NCBI RefSeq assembly: GCF_020497125.1
Contig: NC_059077.1
Span: forward strand, 25,557,340 to 25,621,339
Direction: 5' to 3'
DNA: 64,000 bases
DNA from: Mauremys mutica
Taxonomy: Eukaryota > Chordata > Testudines > Geoemydidae
Shown here: positions 1 to 11,350 of the stretch, one piece after another
Numbering within the stretch: position 1 is the first letter of the stretch
Layout of the letters: each line of letters opens with the position of its first letter
Notes under the pieces: model-generated
What the model was told of the DNA's origin: nothing
The model's database searches: none
Seen by the model: only the letters and a program-made list of their open reading frames with translations
Position numbers and translations under genes: made by a program

Positions 1-1103
1 ATACACCTACTCTGCCTAGGTACTCAGCAGACAGAGCTGGTGTTGGGTTACAAATCACTTGAATGCAGGGACAATGAATGTTGTTATCTCCATTGTATGA
101 GTAAAGGGCAGCAGAACTGTGCTTAGCATCATCGGCACTGACTTCTAATGGCGCCGGTGGGTGCTCAACCCTCATCTGCCCCCGGTCCCGCCCCAACTCC
201 ACCCCAGCCCTGCCCCCATTCCAACCCCTTCCCCAAAGTCCCTGCCCCAACTCCGCCTCTTCCCTGCCCCTATTTGACTCCTTCCCCAAATCCCTGGCAC
301 CATTTCTTCCCTGCCTTCTCCCCTGAGTGTGCCACGTTCCTGCTCCTCTCCCCTCCCTCCTTGCTATAGCTGTTTGGCAGTGGCAAGCGCTGGGAGGGAG
401 GGAGGGAGGGAAGAGCAGGGATGTGGTGTGCTCAGAGGAGGAGACAGAGGAGGAGGTGAGGCGGGGAGCTTGGCTGCCAATGGGTGCAGAGCACACACTA
501 ATTTTTCCCCATGGGTGCTCAAGCCCCAGAGCACCCACAGAGTCGGTGCCTATGCTTAGCATACCCTGATTGAGGGGATCACCCTCAATTGAACTGCACT
601 TGCTAAACAGGGGGTAGGGATGCCAACTCTCAGAGAAAGGACGGAGGGTAAGGACAGGTGTTCCCACTGGGAAGTGCAGGCTCTACTTAAGACCCTCCTT
701 CTGTGCAGTGTTTAATCAGCTCTGTCTTTACAATCAGTTCAGTCTTTGCTTTAAGTAATCATTAGAGCTGCAATCAGTGATAACCAGGTCTAGCTGCTGA
801 GCATTTAATCTGGTGTAGGAAAGTGTTGCAGTGAAAGAGCCTGCACTAGCAGTGAGGTTACCCACTATCACTGAAATCACTGAGACCTGGGCTAAATGGT
901 GGAACCTCAGAATGTGACATTGCAGAGTGGCAGGTGGCAGCAGCGAAGCAGCTGTGGTGGCAGAGTGAAGGACAGCAGCAGCGGATGGTGATGGCAGAGT
1001 GAATGGTGACAATTGTGAATCAGTGTAGAGAACTCAGCAGAAACTGAGGCATTGCTTGATGCTTCCCTCCATGGGTGAGAGGTGAATCCATATCAATCCA
1101 TAT
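1..1103. other. no gene recognised; low-complexity GC-rich stretch
   Basis: I recognise no gene or element here. Positions 150-360 are strongly pyrimidine-rich (repeated CCCCAAC/CCTGCCCC blocks). A short (GGGA)n run lies at about 392-413, followed by purine-rich sequence to about 475. The open frames across this stretch are proline-rich and look like products of composition. A 10-bp sequence (aatccatatc) is duplicated in tandem at 1084-1093 and 1094-1103, immediately before the CR1 copy. Confidence 0.5.
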
Positions 1104-1470
1104 CATAGAATATCAGGGTTGGAAGGGACTTCAGGAGGTCATCTAGTCCAACCCCTGCTCAAAGCAGGACCAATCCCCAACTAAATCATCCCAGCCAGAG
1201 CTTTGTCAAGCCTGACTGTAAAAACCTCTAAGGAAGGAGATTCCACCACCTCCTTAGGTAACCCATTCCAGTGCTTCACCACCCTCCTAGTGAAAAAGTT
1301 TTTCCTAATATCCAACCTAAACCTCCCCCACTGCAACTTGAGACCATTGCTTCTTGTTCTGTCATCTGCCACCACTGAGAACAGTCTAGATCCATCCTCT
1401 TTGGAACCCCCTTTCAGGTAGTTGAAAGAAGCTATCAAATCCTCCCTCATTCTTCTCTCCTGCAGACTAA
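1104..1470 (-). mobile_element. CR1 LINE, 3' end with ORF2 C-terminus (5'-truncated)
   Basis: The plus strand starts catagaatatcagggttgg, the reverse complement of a chelonian CR1 3' terminus, and runs through the 3' UTR into ORF2. The minus strand encodes the end of the CR1 reverse-transcriptase protein, with the readable block [17 protein letters not shown] and the terminal LDKALAG. Homology stops near 1470, so this is a severely 5'-truncated copy. It is about 90% or more similar by eye to the copy starting at 42914. It has no RT catalytic core and cannot move by itself. Confidence 0.9.
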
Positions 1471-1619
1471 ATATGAACTCAGTCTTTGCTAACCAAAGGC
1501 AGCCAACTGAGTGGGGTGCTGTGGAGGGAGAGGGAAGTGATGTGCTAAAGGGAAATTCATTCATTGGACTTTCCCACCTCAAGGTAAGAAAGTGAAGCAC
1601 AGGACACTGCCCAATGCAC

Positions 1620-1885
1620 TGTGGGGTCAGGTTGACTTATGATCACATATTTTTTCAAACTAATGCTTTGTTCCCTTTCCATAAAAGTTCTTTTGTTATA
1701 CACAGACTCAGTGCTTGTGAGGGGGAAGTATTGCCTCTTAGAGGAGTCCAGAGGTGGTGTTTAGTTTTCCCAGATTACTGGCTGGGGGCTTGAGCTGGTT
1801 TTGTATTGTTAAGAGGAGCCCCTAGATATTGAACCCAGCTCTTGTTGCTGCTCACTTCACCTGGCAGACTCATTAATTGCTCTCT
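1620..1885 (+). mobile_element. possible endogenous-retrovirus LTR end and leader fragment
   Basis: The segment from ttatgatcacatattttttc through tattgaacccagctcttgtt resembles, from memory, the end of a turtle retroviral LTR and the leader behind it. That family carries the phrase cctagatactgaacccggcc. There is no coding sequence, no second LTR and no visible target duplication. This is a recognition call only; it could be another dispersed repeat. Confidence 0.3.
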
Positions 1886-2640
1886 CTTTAAGTGGTCTTG
1901 GTGCTACTAGATGGGACAGAACACCACATCCAGAAGGTGTGTGGGTTACATATGCACAAGGTTGTCAGCCTGCTCTGCTGTATATTCAGACCAGAGAACT
2001 CATTCTCAAACCCCCCTCGTCCCCAGTGAGCCATGCTGAAATTGTGGTGACTGAAATGCATGTGCACACAGTTTGTGTTAGGTGCACTCAAGGAACCAAT
2101 TGTGTGGGTGTACTTTTTTCATGTGGCTTAGGGTTTCATTTTTGTCTTCGTATCTGCGATTGGAAAATGTGTGTGCATACAGCAGCTCTGTAGTTCAGAA
2201 CCCACTGCACAGAATCGTGTTCTTCCAGACACAGGATGAAGGGTCAAAGAACCCCAGGCTTAGTAGACCAGGCATCCCTCGTCTCCCCCACCTAGTGCTT
2301 GTGCTTGTGTGAGAACTCTAAGTTACTGTAAATCCCAGAGCTAAAGGCTTAGAGGGCTAGAGCTCTCTGCTCCCTCTGTAGGGGGGAAAAACAGAAAAGC
2401 TAGCACTGGATATCAGCCTTGTGTGAGATACAGCCTAAAGTAAGTGGGCCACCCTGAGCGTACAGGTGTTGAATTCTGGTTTGAGAATGGGACTCAAGCT
2501 TAACAAGGAGAGGGCAGAAGGCTCTGTCCTAGAGACCAGGAGCTCTATACCAGGCAACAGGACTCTGCCCAAGAGTCCTGTTTTGCTCTGGGTTCCTCAC
2601 CTTGACATTCTGGAAACTGGGTGGAGTGATTCTGTGGGGC

Positions 2641-2800
2641 TGGACCAGTGGTGCACAGAGCTGACCTCCCTGTGAGGACAGGACCACTAGAGGTGGCTCC
2701 ACAGAGCTGACTTCACCTTGAGGACCTGACTGGACCAGCAGCAGTGCAGAGCTGACTCCACATTGAGGCCTTCACAGCAGCGTCAGAGCTGATGTTATGA
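2641..2800 (+). repeat. degenerate tandem repeat, about 45-bp unit
   Basis: The phrase cagagctgac recurs at 2656, 2702 and 2747, and as cagagctgat at 2784. Spacing is 46, 45 and 37 bp, and the spacers are related (ggaccagtggtg, ggaccactagagg, ggaccagcagcag, then ctgtgagg/cttgagg/attgagg). That makes about three diverged units. It may be a U3-type repeat inside an old LTR, but no LTR ends are visible. Confidence 0.6.
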
Positions 2801-4304
2801 CCTTGGACCAGGTAGCTGCACGTTGGAGCAGGACCTGTTGACGTGGCCCTCTCTGGACTGGAGCAGACAGGCAAAGGGGAGCTTACGTCTGGTGTCCCCA
2901 ATTACCATTAACTCTAACTGGACCTCTGAGTGTAGAATCAGGTAGGTGAATATTGTTGTGTGATTAAGAATTCTGGGCTTCAACAAGCCAGACAGCTGAT
3001 ACTTGGAACTGTGGAGTTGGCTATACTCCTGACACTCTGGTGTGTTTCTCCATTTTCGCTCTTCCCCCTTGTAGTTCCATGATCCCAAGTACTCTTGAGA
3101 GCTTGTGAGTGAAGAATAACCACCTGCAAAGGTGACCAGACTTTATTTTAATTTCCCAGAGCCAGAGGTAGGAGTCTGGCTGGGGTAGGATGTGGGGGAG
3201 GATTCAAGCCATCATTCTAGTTATTTTAGAAACCATGTTGGAGTTCTGCAGTTGGCCAGCAGCACAGTATAAAAATAAGTGGCACTGGCCAGGGAGTGAA
3301 TGTGTTCAGGACAGTGAGGAGATGGTACTGTGGTTCTCTTGGCAAAACTAATACATTGATTAGTTCTTCTGAGAATAGCATTGAGGAAATGAGGAGAAGG
3401 GGGAGGCTGTGAACTGGATAATATCTTTGGTGTACCCAGTTGTTCTTTGGAAGGAGCCTTTAGCTGGGATTTCTAAGGAAGCTGTGACCTTGGCCACTGG
3501 CATCATCTGACTACTGTGTCCATCTCTCCTGGTCCCCTTTTAATACAGACATAATTGATAGTTTTCTTATCAAATTCTGAAACACTTTCTCCTCTCCATG
3601 AGCCTTGTAAAGCTGCGTGTCCTCCAGCATTCCACTCTGCTCTCTTATTTGCCTCTGTACAAACATGTTGAACTCTTTTCCATGATTAAGAACATCAGCC
3701 TCTTGTTTCCCATTTCTGGAGAGTGAATGGATCATCCCAGCCAAAAATATGACTTTACTATTATAGTCCGGTAATTCTACATGCAACGAATCAAGGTTGT
3801 ATGTCCTGGATGAACCCCAAAATTCTTAACCACTGCTGAAATGTTCACAAATCACAAACAAGCCACCCATTACGTGATTCAAAGAGGAGTCACTGTTTAG
3901 GCAAGATTTCAGTGCTGCTTTTTTCCATAAAAGCTAACAAAACAGCCCTGGTTAGTCACACAGTCCCTGGTTCCTGTGTCTGCCATCAATGTGGCATCTT
4001 TGCTCTAGTTAAGAGGAAAGGATGAATAATATTTCTAAGGCCTCTGACAAAGAAAAAATAACATGGAGCGGATAACGTAGCATCCTTATCTATGCAAGAA
4101 TCAGTGCCTGAGCTAAAACTACTACTTTCAGTTTGTCTGGGGCTATTATCAGATTCAGGACCCTTCACAACTACTGGATGGCAGCATGTTGGATTGGTAG
4201 CAATGGTACTTGCTACAAGTCTTTGCATTCTCCTTATTCTGCATCCTCCTATTCTGCTCAAAGGCTTTAAGAAGACCTCTCTTTACCTGCTTAAAGCTCT
4301 GCAC
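2801..4304. other. no gene or clear repeat recognised
   Basis: I see no gene, RNA or convincing element here. The reading frames at 3511-3786 and 3986-4261 (minus strand) lack any domain I recognise. They have ordinary AT-rich composition and look like chance frames. Confidence 0.4.
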
Positions 4305-4678
4305 TAGAGCTGGCTGAAAGGTATGTATGTTTTTGTTTGGGGTTTTTGGCAAAAAATGCAGATGCACCACTGAAATGTGTTAATTTGTGTCAGTTTTGCC
4401 AATTTGTTTCAGCCCAAAAAAAAATTAATTTCAACATTTTCGAAACAATGCTTCAATTTCAGTTCAAAGTGATTTTTTTGTTTAGAAATTTCCTTACATT
4501 TTATTAACAATCCAAACATTTAAAAAATGCTCAAAATTGATTTTTTTTTTATTTTACCTTTTGTCTTATCAAAACTTCCATAACATTTTGGTTTTGGTTC
4601 AACCTGAAACAAATTTCCCTCCCTAGTTTTTTGGGAATCACCAGCAAAACCTCAAACTGCTTTATTAGCACAGCTCTA
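4305..4678. mobile_element. non-autonomous DNA element with agagctgg termini
   Basis: The left end reads tagagctggctgaaa and the right end reads gcacagctcta, so the outer 8 bp (tagagctg) are an inverted repeat. The interior is AT-rich and rich in short runs such as tttcag and aaaatttc. A second copy of the same architecture lies at 15955-16299. Flanks do not show a clean target duplication. A hAT-type MITE is likely from end structure and length, but family assignment is from memory. Confidence 0.6.
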
Positions 4679-4796
4679 CCCGCACCACTTCCTTAAACCT
4701 AGGCAACTCAACCATTCGCTGCATTTTTTGGAGTATACAGTACAATCAATTTAGTAGGGTGGAGGGAGGGGAAGAGGACCCCAAAACTATATCTAC

Positions 4797-5695
4797 TGTG
4801 ACAGACCCAGACCAGTGGGGTACAGGAGTCTGGTAGAGGGCAAATATACTGGTCACTGGATAAGTAGTTTTCTGTTCCTTGAGTGACCGGAGCAGGGGCT
4901 GCACTAGAGTAATCAGGAACCTGCTAGAACCAATTAAGGCAGACAGGCTGATTAGAACACCTGCAGCCAATCAAGGCAGGCTAATCAGGGCACCTGGGTT
5001 TAAAAAGGAGCTCACTTCAGTTTGTGGTGTGTGTATGTGTGTGAGGAGCTGGGAGCAAGAGGCGCAAGGAGCTGAGAGTGAGAAGGTGTGCTGCTGGAGG
5101 ACTAAGGAGTACAAGCGTTATCAGACACCAGGAGGAAGGTCCTATGGTCAGGATAAAGAAGGTGTTTGGAGGAGGCCATGGGGAAGTAGCCCAGGGAGTT
5201 GTAGCTGTCATCAGGGCCGGCTCCAGACCCCAGCGTGCCAAGCACGCGCTTGGGGCGGCGTCCCACGGGAGGGCGGCAGGCGGCTCCGGCGGACTTCCCG
5301 CAGGCATGCCTGCGGCGGGACCGCTGGTCCCGTGGCTCCGGTGGAGCATCCGCAGGCACGCCTGCAGGAGGTCCACCGGCGCCGCGGGACCGGCGACTGG
5401 CAGAGCGCCCCCCGTGGCGTGCCGCCCTGCTTGGGGCGGCGGAAATCCTAGAGCCGCCCCTGGCTGTCATGCAGTTGTTACAGAAGGCACTATAGACAGC
5501 TGCAATCCACAAGGCCCTGGGCTGGAACCCGGAGTAGAGGATGGGCCCAGGTTCCCCCCAAACCTCCCAACTCCTGATCAGACACAGGAGGAGTTGACCC
5601 AGACTGTGGGTTCCACCAGAGGGGAAGGTCACTGAGGTGTGCAAATCTGCCAGTAAGCGCAGGACCCACCAAGGCAGAGGAGGAACTTTGTCACA
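4797..5695 (+). mobile_element. solo LTR of an endogenous retrovirus, with a nested hAT insertion
   Basis: It starts tgtgacagaccc and ends ctttgtcaca, giving the usual TG...CA ends in a 6-bp inverted repeat (tgtgac/gtcaca). The 4-bp duplication ctac flanks it (4793-4796 and 5696-5699). A TATA-like tttaaaaagg lies near 5000, so plus is the likely transcription direction. No gag, pol or env sequence adjoins it, so it is a solo LTR left by recombination between two LTRs. Removing the nested element (5212-5462) and one copy of its 8-bp duplication gives an original length of about 640 bp. A 4-bp duplication fits gammaretrovirus-like (ERV1) integration. Confidence 0.75.
5212..5462. mobile_element. 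GC-rich hAT-like element inside the LTR, exact 8-bp duplication
   Basis: The ends are cagggccggctccag and ctagagccgcccctg, an imperfect 15-bp terminal inverted repeat. The 8-bp target duplication gctgtcat is exact at 5204-5211 and 5463-5470. The interior is very GC- and CpG-rich and contains one or two copies of the gcaggcatgcctgc module that is expanded at 60788-61099. An 8-bp duplication with such ends is diagnostic of hAT transposition. No transposase is encoded. The long open frames across it are compositional artefacts. Confidence 0.9.
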
Positions 5696-5855
5696 CTACT
5701 GATTCTAGCAGCGCTAAAGTCTAGGATGCACCAATTATGCATGATGATGTATAGTTTCACATTTGGCTCCTGTGAGCTGGTGTGCTAACGTGACGTGGCC
5801 CTCTCTGGCCAGATGGCGCATTGCACAGAGCTCGCTTGGTCTGGTGGGGCAGTCA

Positions 5856-6715
5856 AGCCTGGTCTACACTAGGCGTTTAAATCGGTTTTAGGAGCGTAAA
5901 ACCGATTTAACGCCACAACCGTCCACACTAGGAGGCACCTTATATCGATTTTAATGGCTCTTTAAACCGGTTTCTGTACTCCTCCCTAACGAGAGGAGTA
6001 ACGCTAGTATCGGTATTACCATATCGGATTAGGGTTAGTGTGGCTGCTGATCGACGGTATTGGCCTCCGGGCGGTATCCCACAGTGCACCAGTGACCGCT
6101 CTGGACAGCATTCTGAACTTGGATGCACTGGCCAGGTAGACAGGAAAAGCCCCGCGAAGTTTTGAAATTCATTTCCTGCTTCCCCAGCGTGGAGATCTCA
6201 TCAGCACAGGTGACCACGCACAGCTCATCAGCACAGTTAACAATGCAGTCTCCTGAGAATCGTAAAAGAGCCCCAGCATGGACTGCACGGGAGTGCGCGA
6301 GGTGTTTAAAACATTCACGATTGCGGTATTGAGCTGAGCAGGGTCCATGCTTGCTGTGCTATGGCGTCTGCACAGTTCACCAAGCAAAAAAGGCGCGAAA
6401 CGGTTGTCTGCTGCTCAGGGAGGGAGGGGTGAGGCTGTACCCAGAACCACCCGTGACAATGATTTTTGCCCCATCAGGCACTGGGATCTCAACCCGGAAA
6501 TGCCAAGGGGCGGGGGAGACTGCGGGAACTATGGGATAGCTACGGGATAGCTACCCACAGTGCAACGCTCCAGAAATCGACGCTAGCCTCGGACCATGGA
6601 CGCACACCACCGATTTAATGTGTTTAGTGTGGCCGCGCGCACTCGATTTTATAAAATCTGTTTTACAAAACCGGTTTATGCAAATTCGGAATAGTCCCGT
6701 AGTGTAGACGTACCC
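5856..6715. mobile_element. 860-bp TIR element with agcctggtctacacta / tagtgtagacgtacc ends
   Basis: The left end agcctggtctacacta and the right end tagtgtagacgtaccc are inverted relative to each other. The trinucleotide tca flanks both sides (5853-5855 and 6716-6718). The interior has repeated accgatttaa / aaaccggttt modules near both ends, giving sub-terminal inverted symmetry. It is CpG-rich compared with its surroundings. No transposase is recognisable. It shares its terminal motif with elements at 22082, 33858, 41240 and 55316. A 3-bp duplication suggests a PIF/Harbinger-like mover, which is an inference. Confidence 0.75.
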
Positions 6716-6718
6716 TCA

Positions 6719-7317
6719 GTCAGCTCCTTTGCCTGAGTCCCTAGGTAGCCCCATTTTGGGCTATAAATGGTGTTCGTTTCAGTCTCGCTGGGATGTATAG
6801 ATTTTCCCTTTCAGCAGGGTTAGCTCAGGGGTTCTTAAGTCTAAGGTATCGGTATGGGAACCCAGTGAAGTGGTTAGACCTGGATGCCAGCTCAGGGCCC
6901 TTAGACCAGGCCAGTGGAATCAAGCCTCAGAAACTCATCCTGCTCTGTCCTGAGCCCTTCCTACTTCCTCTGGGTCTGTAGGCTTCTCCAGCCTGTGGAT
7001 CTGGTCATCTTTTCTCTGTCAATTTCACACCAGTTTGCTGGCAGGACTTTCCTTCCCCAGCCTGCCTGCTCATCTGGCAGCCACCCAGCCCCTCTACTTC
7101 TCAGCTCTCTTATTCTCCCAGCTGCTGTGAGGCTGCCAATCAGCACTGTCTGGTAGTTGCTGTATTAATTCCAAGGTGCCAGGCCAGCCTGGGGTCTCTA
7201 CTCCCCATTTCAGTTTGCTATAAGGGTTTGTGGCTTGGGATATCAAACAAAACTCTTTTCAGAGGAGAGGGTAGGATTTTTGGCCACAGGTTCCTTGAGA
7301 CAATGTTCAAAATAGCA
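6719..7317. other. no gene or clear repeat recognised
   Basis: Mixed-composition sequence. The frames at 6793-6981 and 6914-7156 show no domain I recognise, and no start context or splice pattern supports them. Confidence 0.4.
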
Positions 7318-7405
7318 TAGTACTATTTACACTTTACAGATGGGAAAACTGAAACACAGAGGCTTGTTCAAAGTTATACTGCAAGTCTGTGGCAGTGCCA
7401 AAAAT
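7318..7405 (-). repeat. MIR-like CORE-SINE fragment
   Basis: The plus strand reads actttacagatgggaaaact, then gaaacacagagg, then a ...gtctgtggcagtgcc segment. This is the reverse complement of the central MIR region (ctgtgcctcagtttcc...). It is an ancient amniote SINE fragment, diverged and without terminal structure. Confidence 0.6.
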
Positions 7406-7477
7406 ACCGCTCAGATCTTCTGATCCAAAGTCCTGTGACATAATCATAGACTCTTCTTCTGAGCTTTTTCCAGGCAA

Positions 7478-7600
7478 AATATTTAGGCACACACTTAACT
7501 TCAAACATCTGAATAGTCCCGTTGGGAGTATTCACATGCTTGCATTTAAGCACATACACGTTTTTGCTGGATTAGGTCAGAGCACTGTGCACCTTGCAGG
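7478..7600. repeat. hairpin-type repeat remnant (slow-evolving amniote family)
   Basis: The segment reads aggcacacacttaac, then catctgaatagtcccgttgg, then a mirrored gagtattcacatgcttgc and ttaagcacatacac. This gives an imperfect inverted repeat centred near 7523. The same module type (bits of the caagcatgtgagtagtccc family) also occurs at 32637-32721. It is a non-coding palindromic DNA element in decay. Confidence 0.5.
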
Positions 7601-10600
7601 ATGGAGCCCTGGGCTCAGGCTCCCATTTCATACAGTTAGTCAATGACACTTCTAAGAACAAATCCCTATAATTTTGTGTCCAGGTCCAGATATAATAGAC
7701 ACTGATTTGTGGAGTTTTTGGTAAGAAAGATTTATGATTCTGGTATTAATAAATCTATGTCTCCTGAGAAGGTAATAACTTTCTGAACTCTGATACTAAA
7801 TCAAACTTTTTCACTTTCAAGTTTATTTAAAATGTGGTAGTCTGGCAAATCCTGGGGTGTGGATATCCTTGAATAGCCTTCTTCAGTAGTCCAACTGTTC
7901 TTTTAAAGAAGCAGTGAAGAATGTCAGAGACCTTAATTTTGCTGTCTTAAAGATAGCACTTTTGAGCTTCTGACTCAGCAGAATACCTACTACTGTATAG
8001 TATCTTTAGAGTGCAGTTGACCTTTGGCTTCACAAACAACTATATACTTAGCCACAAATGGAACCTTTAGTTGGCAGGGCATCTACATTGGAGAGGGGAA
8101 GGTGGATATAGGGTGTCCTAAGAATTAGTTTGTGGGAAAACTCCAGGACTCCTAGGTTAGCCTTTGTTTAAAACCAAGCCTGGAAAAAGACACCTTTCTT
8201 ATTTCTGAGGAGGCGGGGAAATGAGGACACCCCTCCCTCCCCACCCTCCATGCTCAGGAAAGATACAAATGCATGATCATATATTTAAAGGTATATGTTA
8301 ATAATTAACGTACTCTACTTTCTATAGTAAAGCTTTTATTTCTGTTGGGATGCTGGCTAGGAGAAATCATAACACAGATCAATTTGTTTTATTTATATGT
8401 CCTTCAAGTCATCACAAGGGGTCTGGTCCCTGAAGCTAGCTGACATGTCAAATTCACTAGAACATCCCACAGCATTCTAAGAAATGTTGTTACAAGGTTA
8501 ACTTGAGTTTTATTGCTTCACAGTGAAACAAGAGAGACTGAAATTGCAGTGAAACAAGCTGATACTGGATAGGCCCAGACTTACAATTTACTTTACATCA
8601 ACTGACACAGCCAGTTAAAAATCAAGCTGCTCTGTAATGCCATCCCTCTTGAAATAAGGTAAAGTGGGAGTATAACCCAATTGTTTCTTGGGTTATAGTT
8701 TTAGTATGGATTTTAGTTTTTTGCTTAACTGGTAAGGACTATGATCCTTGTCATGAAGAACATATTCCATTGACACCCAAAGGGGCTGCAAAGAGACCTG
8801 TGCTTAATTGATGCAGCTGAGACAAGCTGGGGTTATGCCATTTCAGTTGACACGTATATTATACACAAATGGATATGTGAATGTATTTTATGAATGATAC
8901 TGTAAATGCAGCCACAATGTTTACATGGTTGTGTCTGACACTGAAGTCTACAGTACAGGTGTAGTATTAAGTTACACAAAGCAGAAATAATGTACTGTAG
9001 ATCAACTTGAACTCTACAAGCAATTTATATTTTATTATTTAATCATATGTTATAGGGCTAGTTCAAGTGAATTGCTGTTTATCTGTAATATATGAGGAAA
9101 GAAGCACAGTATATCAAATCAAAACATGTTTACATTCAATAGTATATAGCACGTGCCAGATTAAGTTGTTAAGTAATTATGTTTAATTCTGTCACTCTGA
9201 ATTTTAGTGTGGTTCCCCACCCTACCCCAACAAAAACATTTAAAGTAAATTAGGCTGCTGTTAAATTTAACCAATTGAAACTGGTAACTGACTGTTTCAT
9301 ACCAAGAAATTCTAGCAACATAACCTTCCTGTGGGAAGAACATACACTAGACAACAGAGGTTTAAGTAAGAGACACCTGAAATGAAAGCAGATTTCCATG
9401 AATAGCCCCTTCAACCAGAGATTGCAATAAAATGCCTACTGGCTTAATGGAGCAGTTTAGCTACTGATGCCTAATTCAATTTGTTTTCTGTAGACAAGCA
9501 TTCTTGATCAGGGGTCAAAGCAAGAAACTAAATACTCTACTCAAATTGAATTTCTATTTCTTAATTACATTATTTTTATTCTAGAAGTTGTATAACACTA
9601 AGAAAATAGATATCTGGATTTTAATGTGTACCATTAATATAAACCACATAAAACATCTGGAGGAATAACTTAAAACAAAGTTCTTTTGGTTTTGTGTGTG
9701 ATTAAGCTTAAATTCCTGAGTAGGGTTAACATGTTCTCTACAAATATTTATTTTGAGTTGATTGAAGGGTGACCTTAATTCTGGCATTTCCTAACCTTTG
9801 AGTGATTGACTTTCCAACCTAATATTTTTATGGGGGGGAGAAAAGGGGAGGGGAATTTCCTAGCTTTAAAAAAAACAAAAAACCTCCATCACGTGTCACC
9901 ATATTGACACCCACATGGTTCATGAGCAGGTTTGGAACCTTTAGATCCAACACACAGACCTCTTTCCCTTGAGTTAATAGAGTAACTGATAGCAATAATA
10001 GGTCCTCTGTGTGGACCTGCACTAGGAGTGGATGGGACACTTTGCCATTGGGTTCCATAGATATTTGCTGACAGCAGAAGAATAAAACTCGAACTTTTTG
10101 TTTCATTTTAGGCTCTGGAAGGGAGTTCGCTCTATAGGGTACAGATTCTTCTGCCCATTTTATCCAAGAATGACCTCTTATGTCTTGTTCCTGTCCCAGT
10201 CCTGTGTCTTCCCCACCCCATGTTTCTCATCCCAGTCCCATTCTATTCACCTAGCCAGTCCCAATCTCCACTCCTCACGCTTCTCATGACAGTCCCAGTC
10301 TCCTTCTCAAGCAAATCCAAACTCTTCATCTCAGTCCCAGTGTCTCCCCACACCAACTTGCACTTCCAGTTTCCCTCTCCCCTCTGCCAGCCTCCAGTCC
10401 CAGTCTTCCCACTCCCAACCGCCCCCACCAGGTTTCTTGTCCCAATCTTCTACTCCTTAGTTTCTGCAGGTCCGGCTCTTGTTCCCTCTGTATTTGAATC
10501 AGGCACCTTCTTCCTCCATGCTATGTGAGCCCAACTGGGGTGGGGGGAGTTGCTGGCAGCACAGAGGAAACTGCCTGGAGGATATCCAGTGCAGGTGGCA

Positions 10601-10931
10601 TCTTCACGACATTTAGCTTTTGAAATTTGTCTCCCTCAGAGCATATGCAAATTGCTATTTTTCAGGGGCTTATAAATTGACCAAGTTTGGGTGCTTTTCA
10701 TAGGGATGGCAAAAGTCACATCCCTGACACAAAGGTTGGCCACCCCTCCTCCTTCCCTTCCCAAGAAAATTTCAAGTTTGTGCTCCAAAGTGTGAGGGAG
10801 CTACAGTTTTTCAAAGGAAAGCTCACCAGAATTTTTTAACATGGAAAAACAATATATTTCCCACTAGCCTTGTTCTCAAATCACGGAACCATTTTGTCGG
10901 AAGTTTCTCCAGAAAATATTAGCCTGAGTAT
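7601..10931. other. 3.3 kb with no gene or clear repeat recognised
   Basis: AT-rich single-copy-looking sequence. A pyrimidine-rich stretch at about 10150-10510 (many cccagtc/ctcctc phrases) gives artificial serine/proline-rich frames. A purine tract is at 9831-9855. I found no domain, RNA gene or element I could support. Confidence 0.4.
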
Positions 10932-11060
10932 CACTTGATGATTACCTGTTCTGTTCATTCCCTCTGAAGCACCTGGCTTTGGCCACTGTTGGAAGACAGG
11001 ATACTGGGCTAGATGGACCATTGGTCTGACCCAGGATGGCTGTTTTTATGTTCTTATGAG
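10932..11060 (+). mobile_element. 3' end of a CR1/L3-type LINE
   Basis: The stretch cacttgatgattacctgttc ... actgggctagatggacc ... ttttatgttcttatg matches, nearly base for base, the final 130 bp of the LINE at 53078-53789. It is a heavily 5'-truncated copy with no coding sequence. A more diverged copy lies at 33526-33655. Confidence 0.8.
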
Positions 11061-11229
11061 ACAGACACCTGGCATAGAAAGCTTCAACCCAAATAGTTAA
11101 AGTTTGGGGAAATTATAAGCAACTGAAAACAGGGTCTTGTAATGTGAAGTGTCAGGCAATCTTAATAATAGATGGTGCGATCAGCCCTGACTTATAATAT
11201 TTCACACAGAAGGCAATGGGAGGCTTTCT

Positions 11230-11350
11230 TTTGATTTCAGAGACACTTGGCTAAGGCCCACATATAGCACCCTTCATCAGAGGGCAAGTATACCCATCTC
11301 CATTTTATACAGGAGAAGAAAAGTTACACAGAGTTAGAGAGAAGTTGAGG
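11230..11350 (-). repeat. possible MIR-like SINE remnant
   Basis: The phrases tatacccatctccattttat, acaggagaagaaaagttac and acagagttagagag resemble a diverged reverse-strand MIR core (ccattttacagatgagg...). It is weak and has no boundaries. Confidence 0.35.

Noticed and set aside
4879..5644. Frames of 119-190 residues across 5017-5644
   Set aside because: They run through the GC-rich hAT and the LTR without respecting the insertion boundaries at 5212 and 5462, so they are artefacts.
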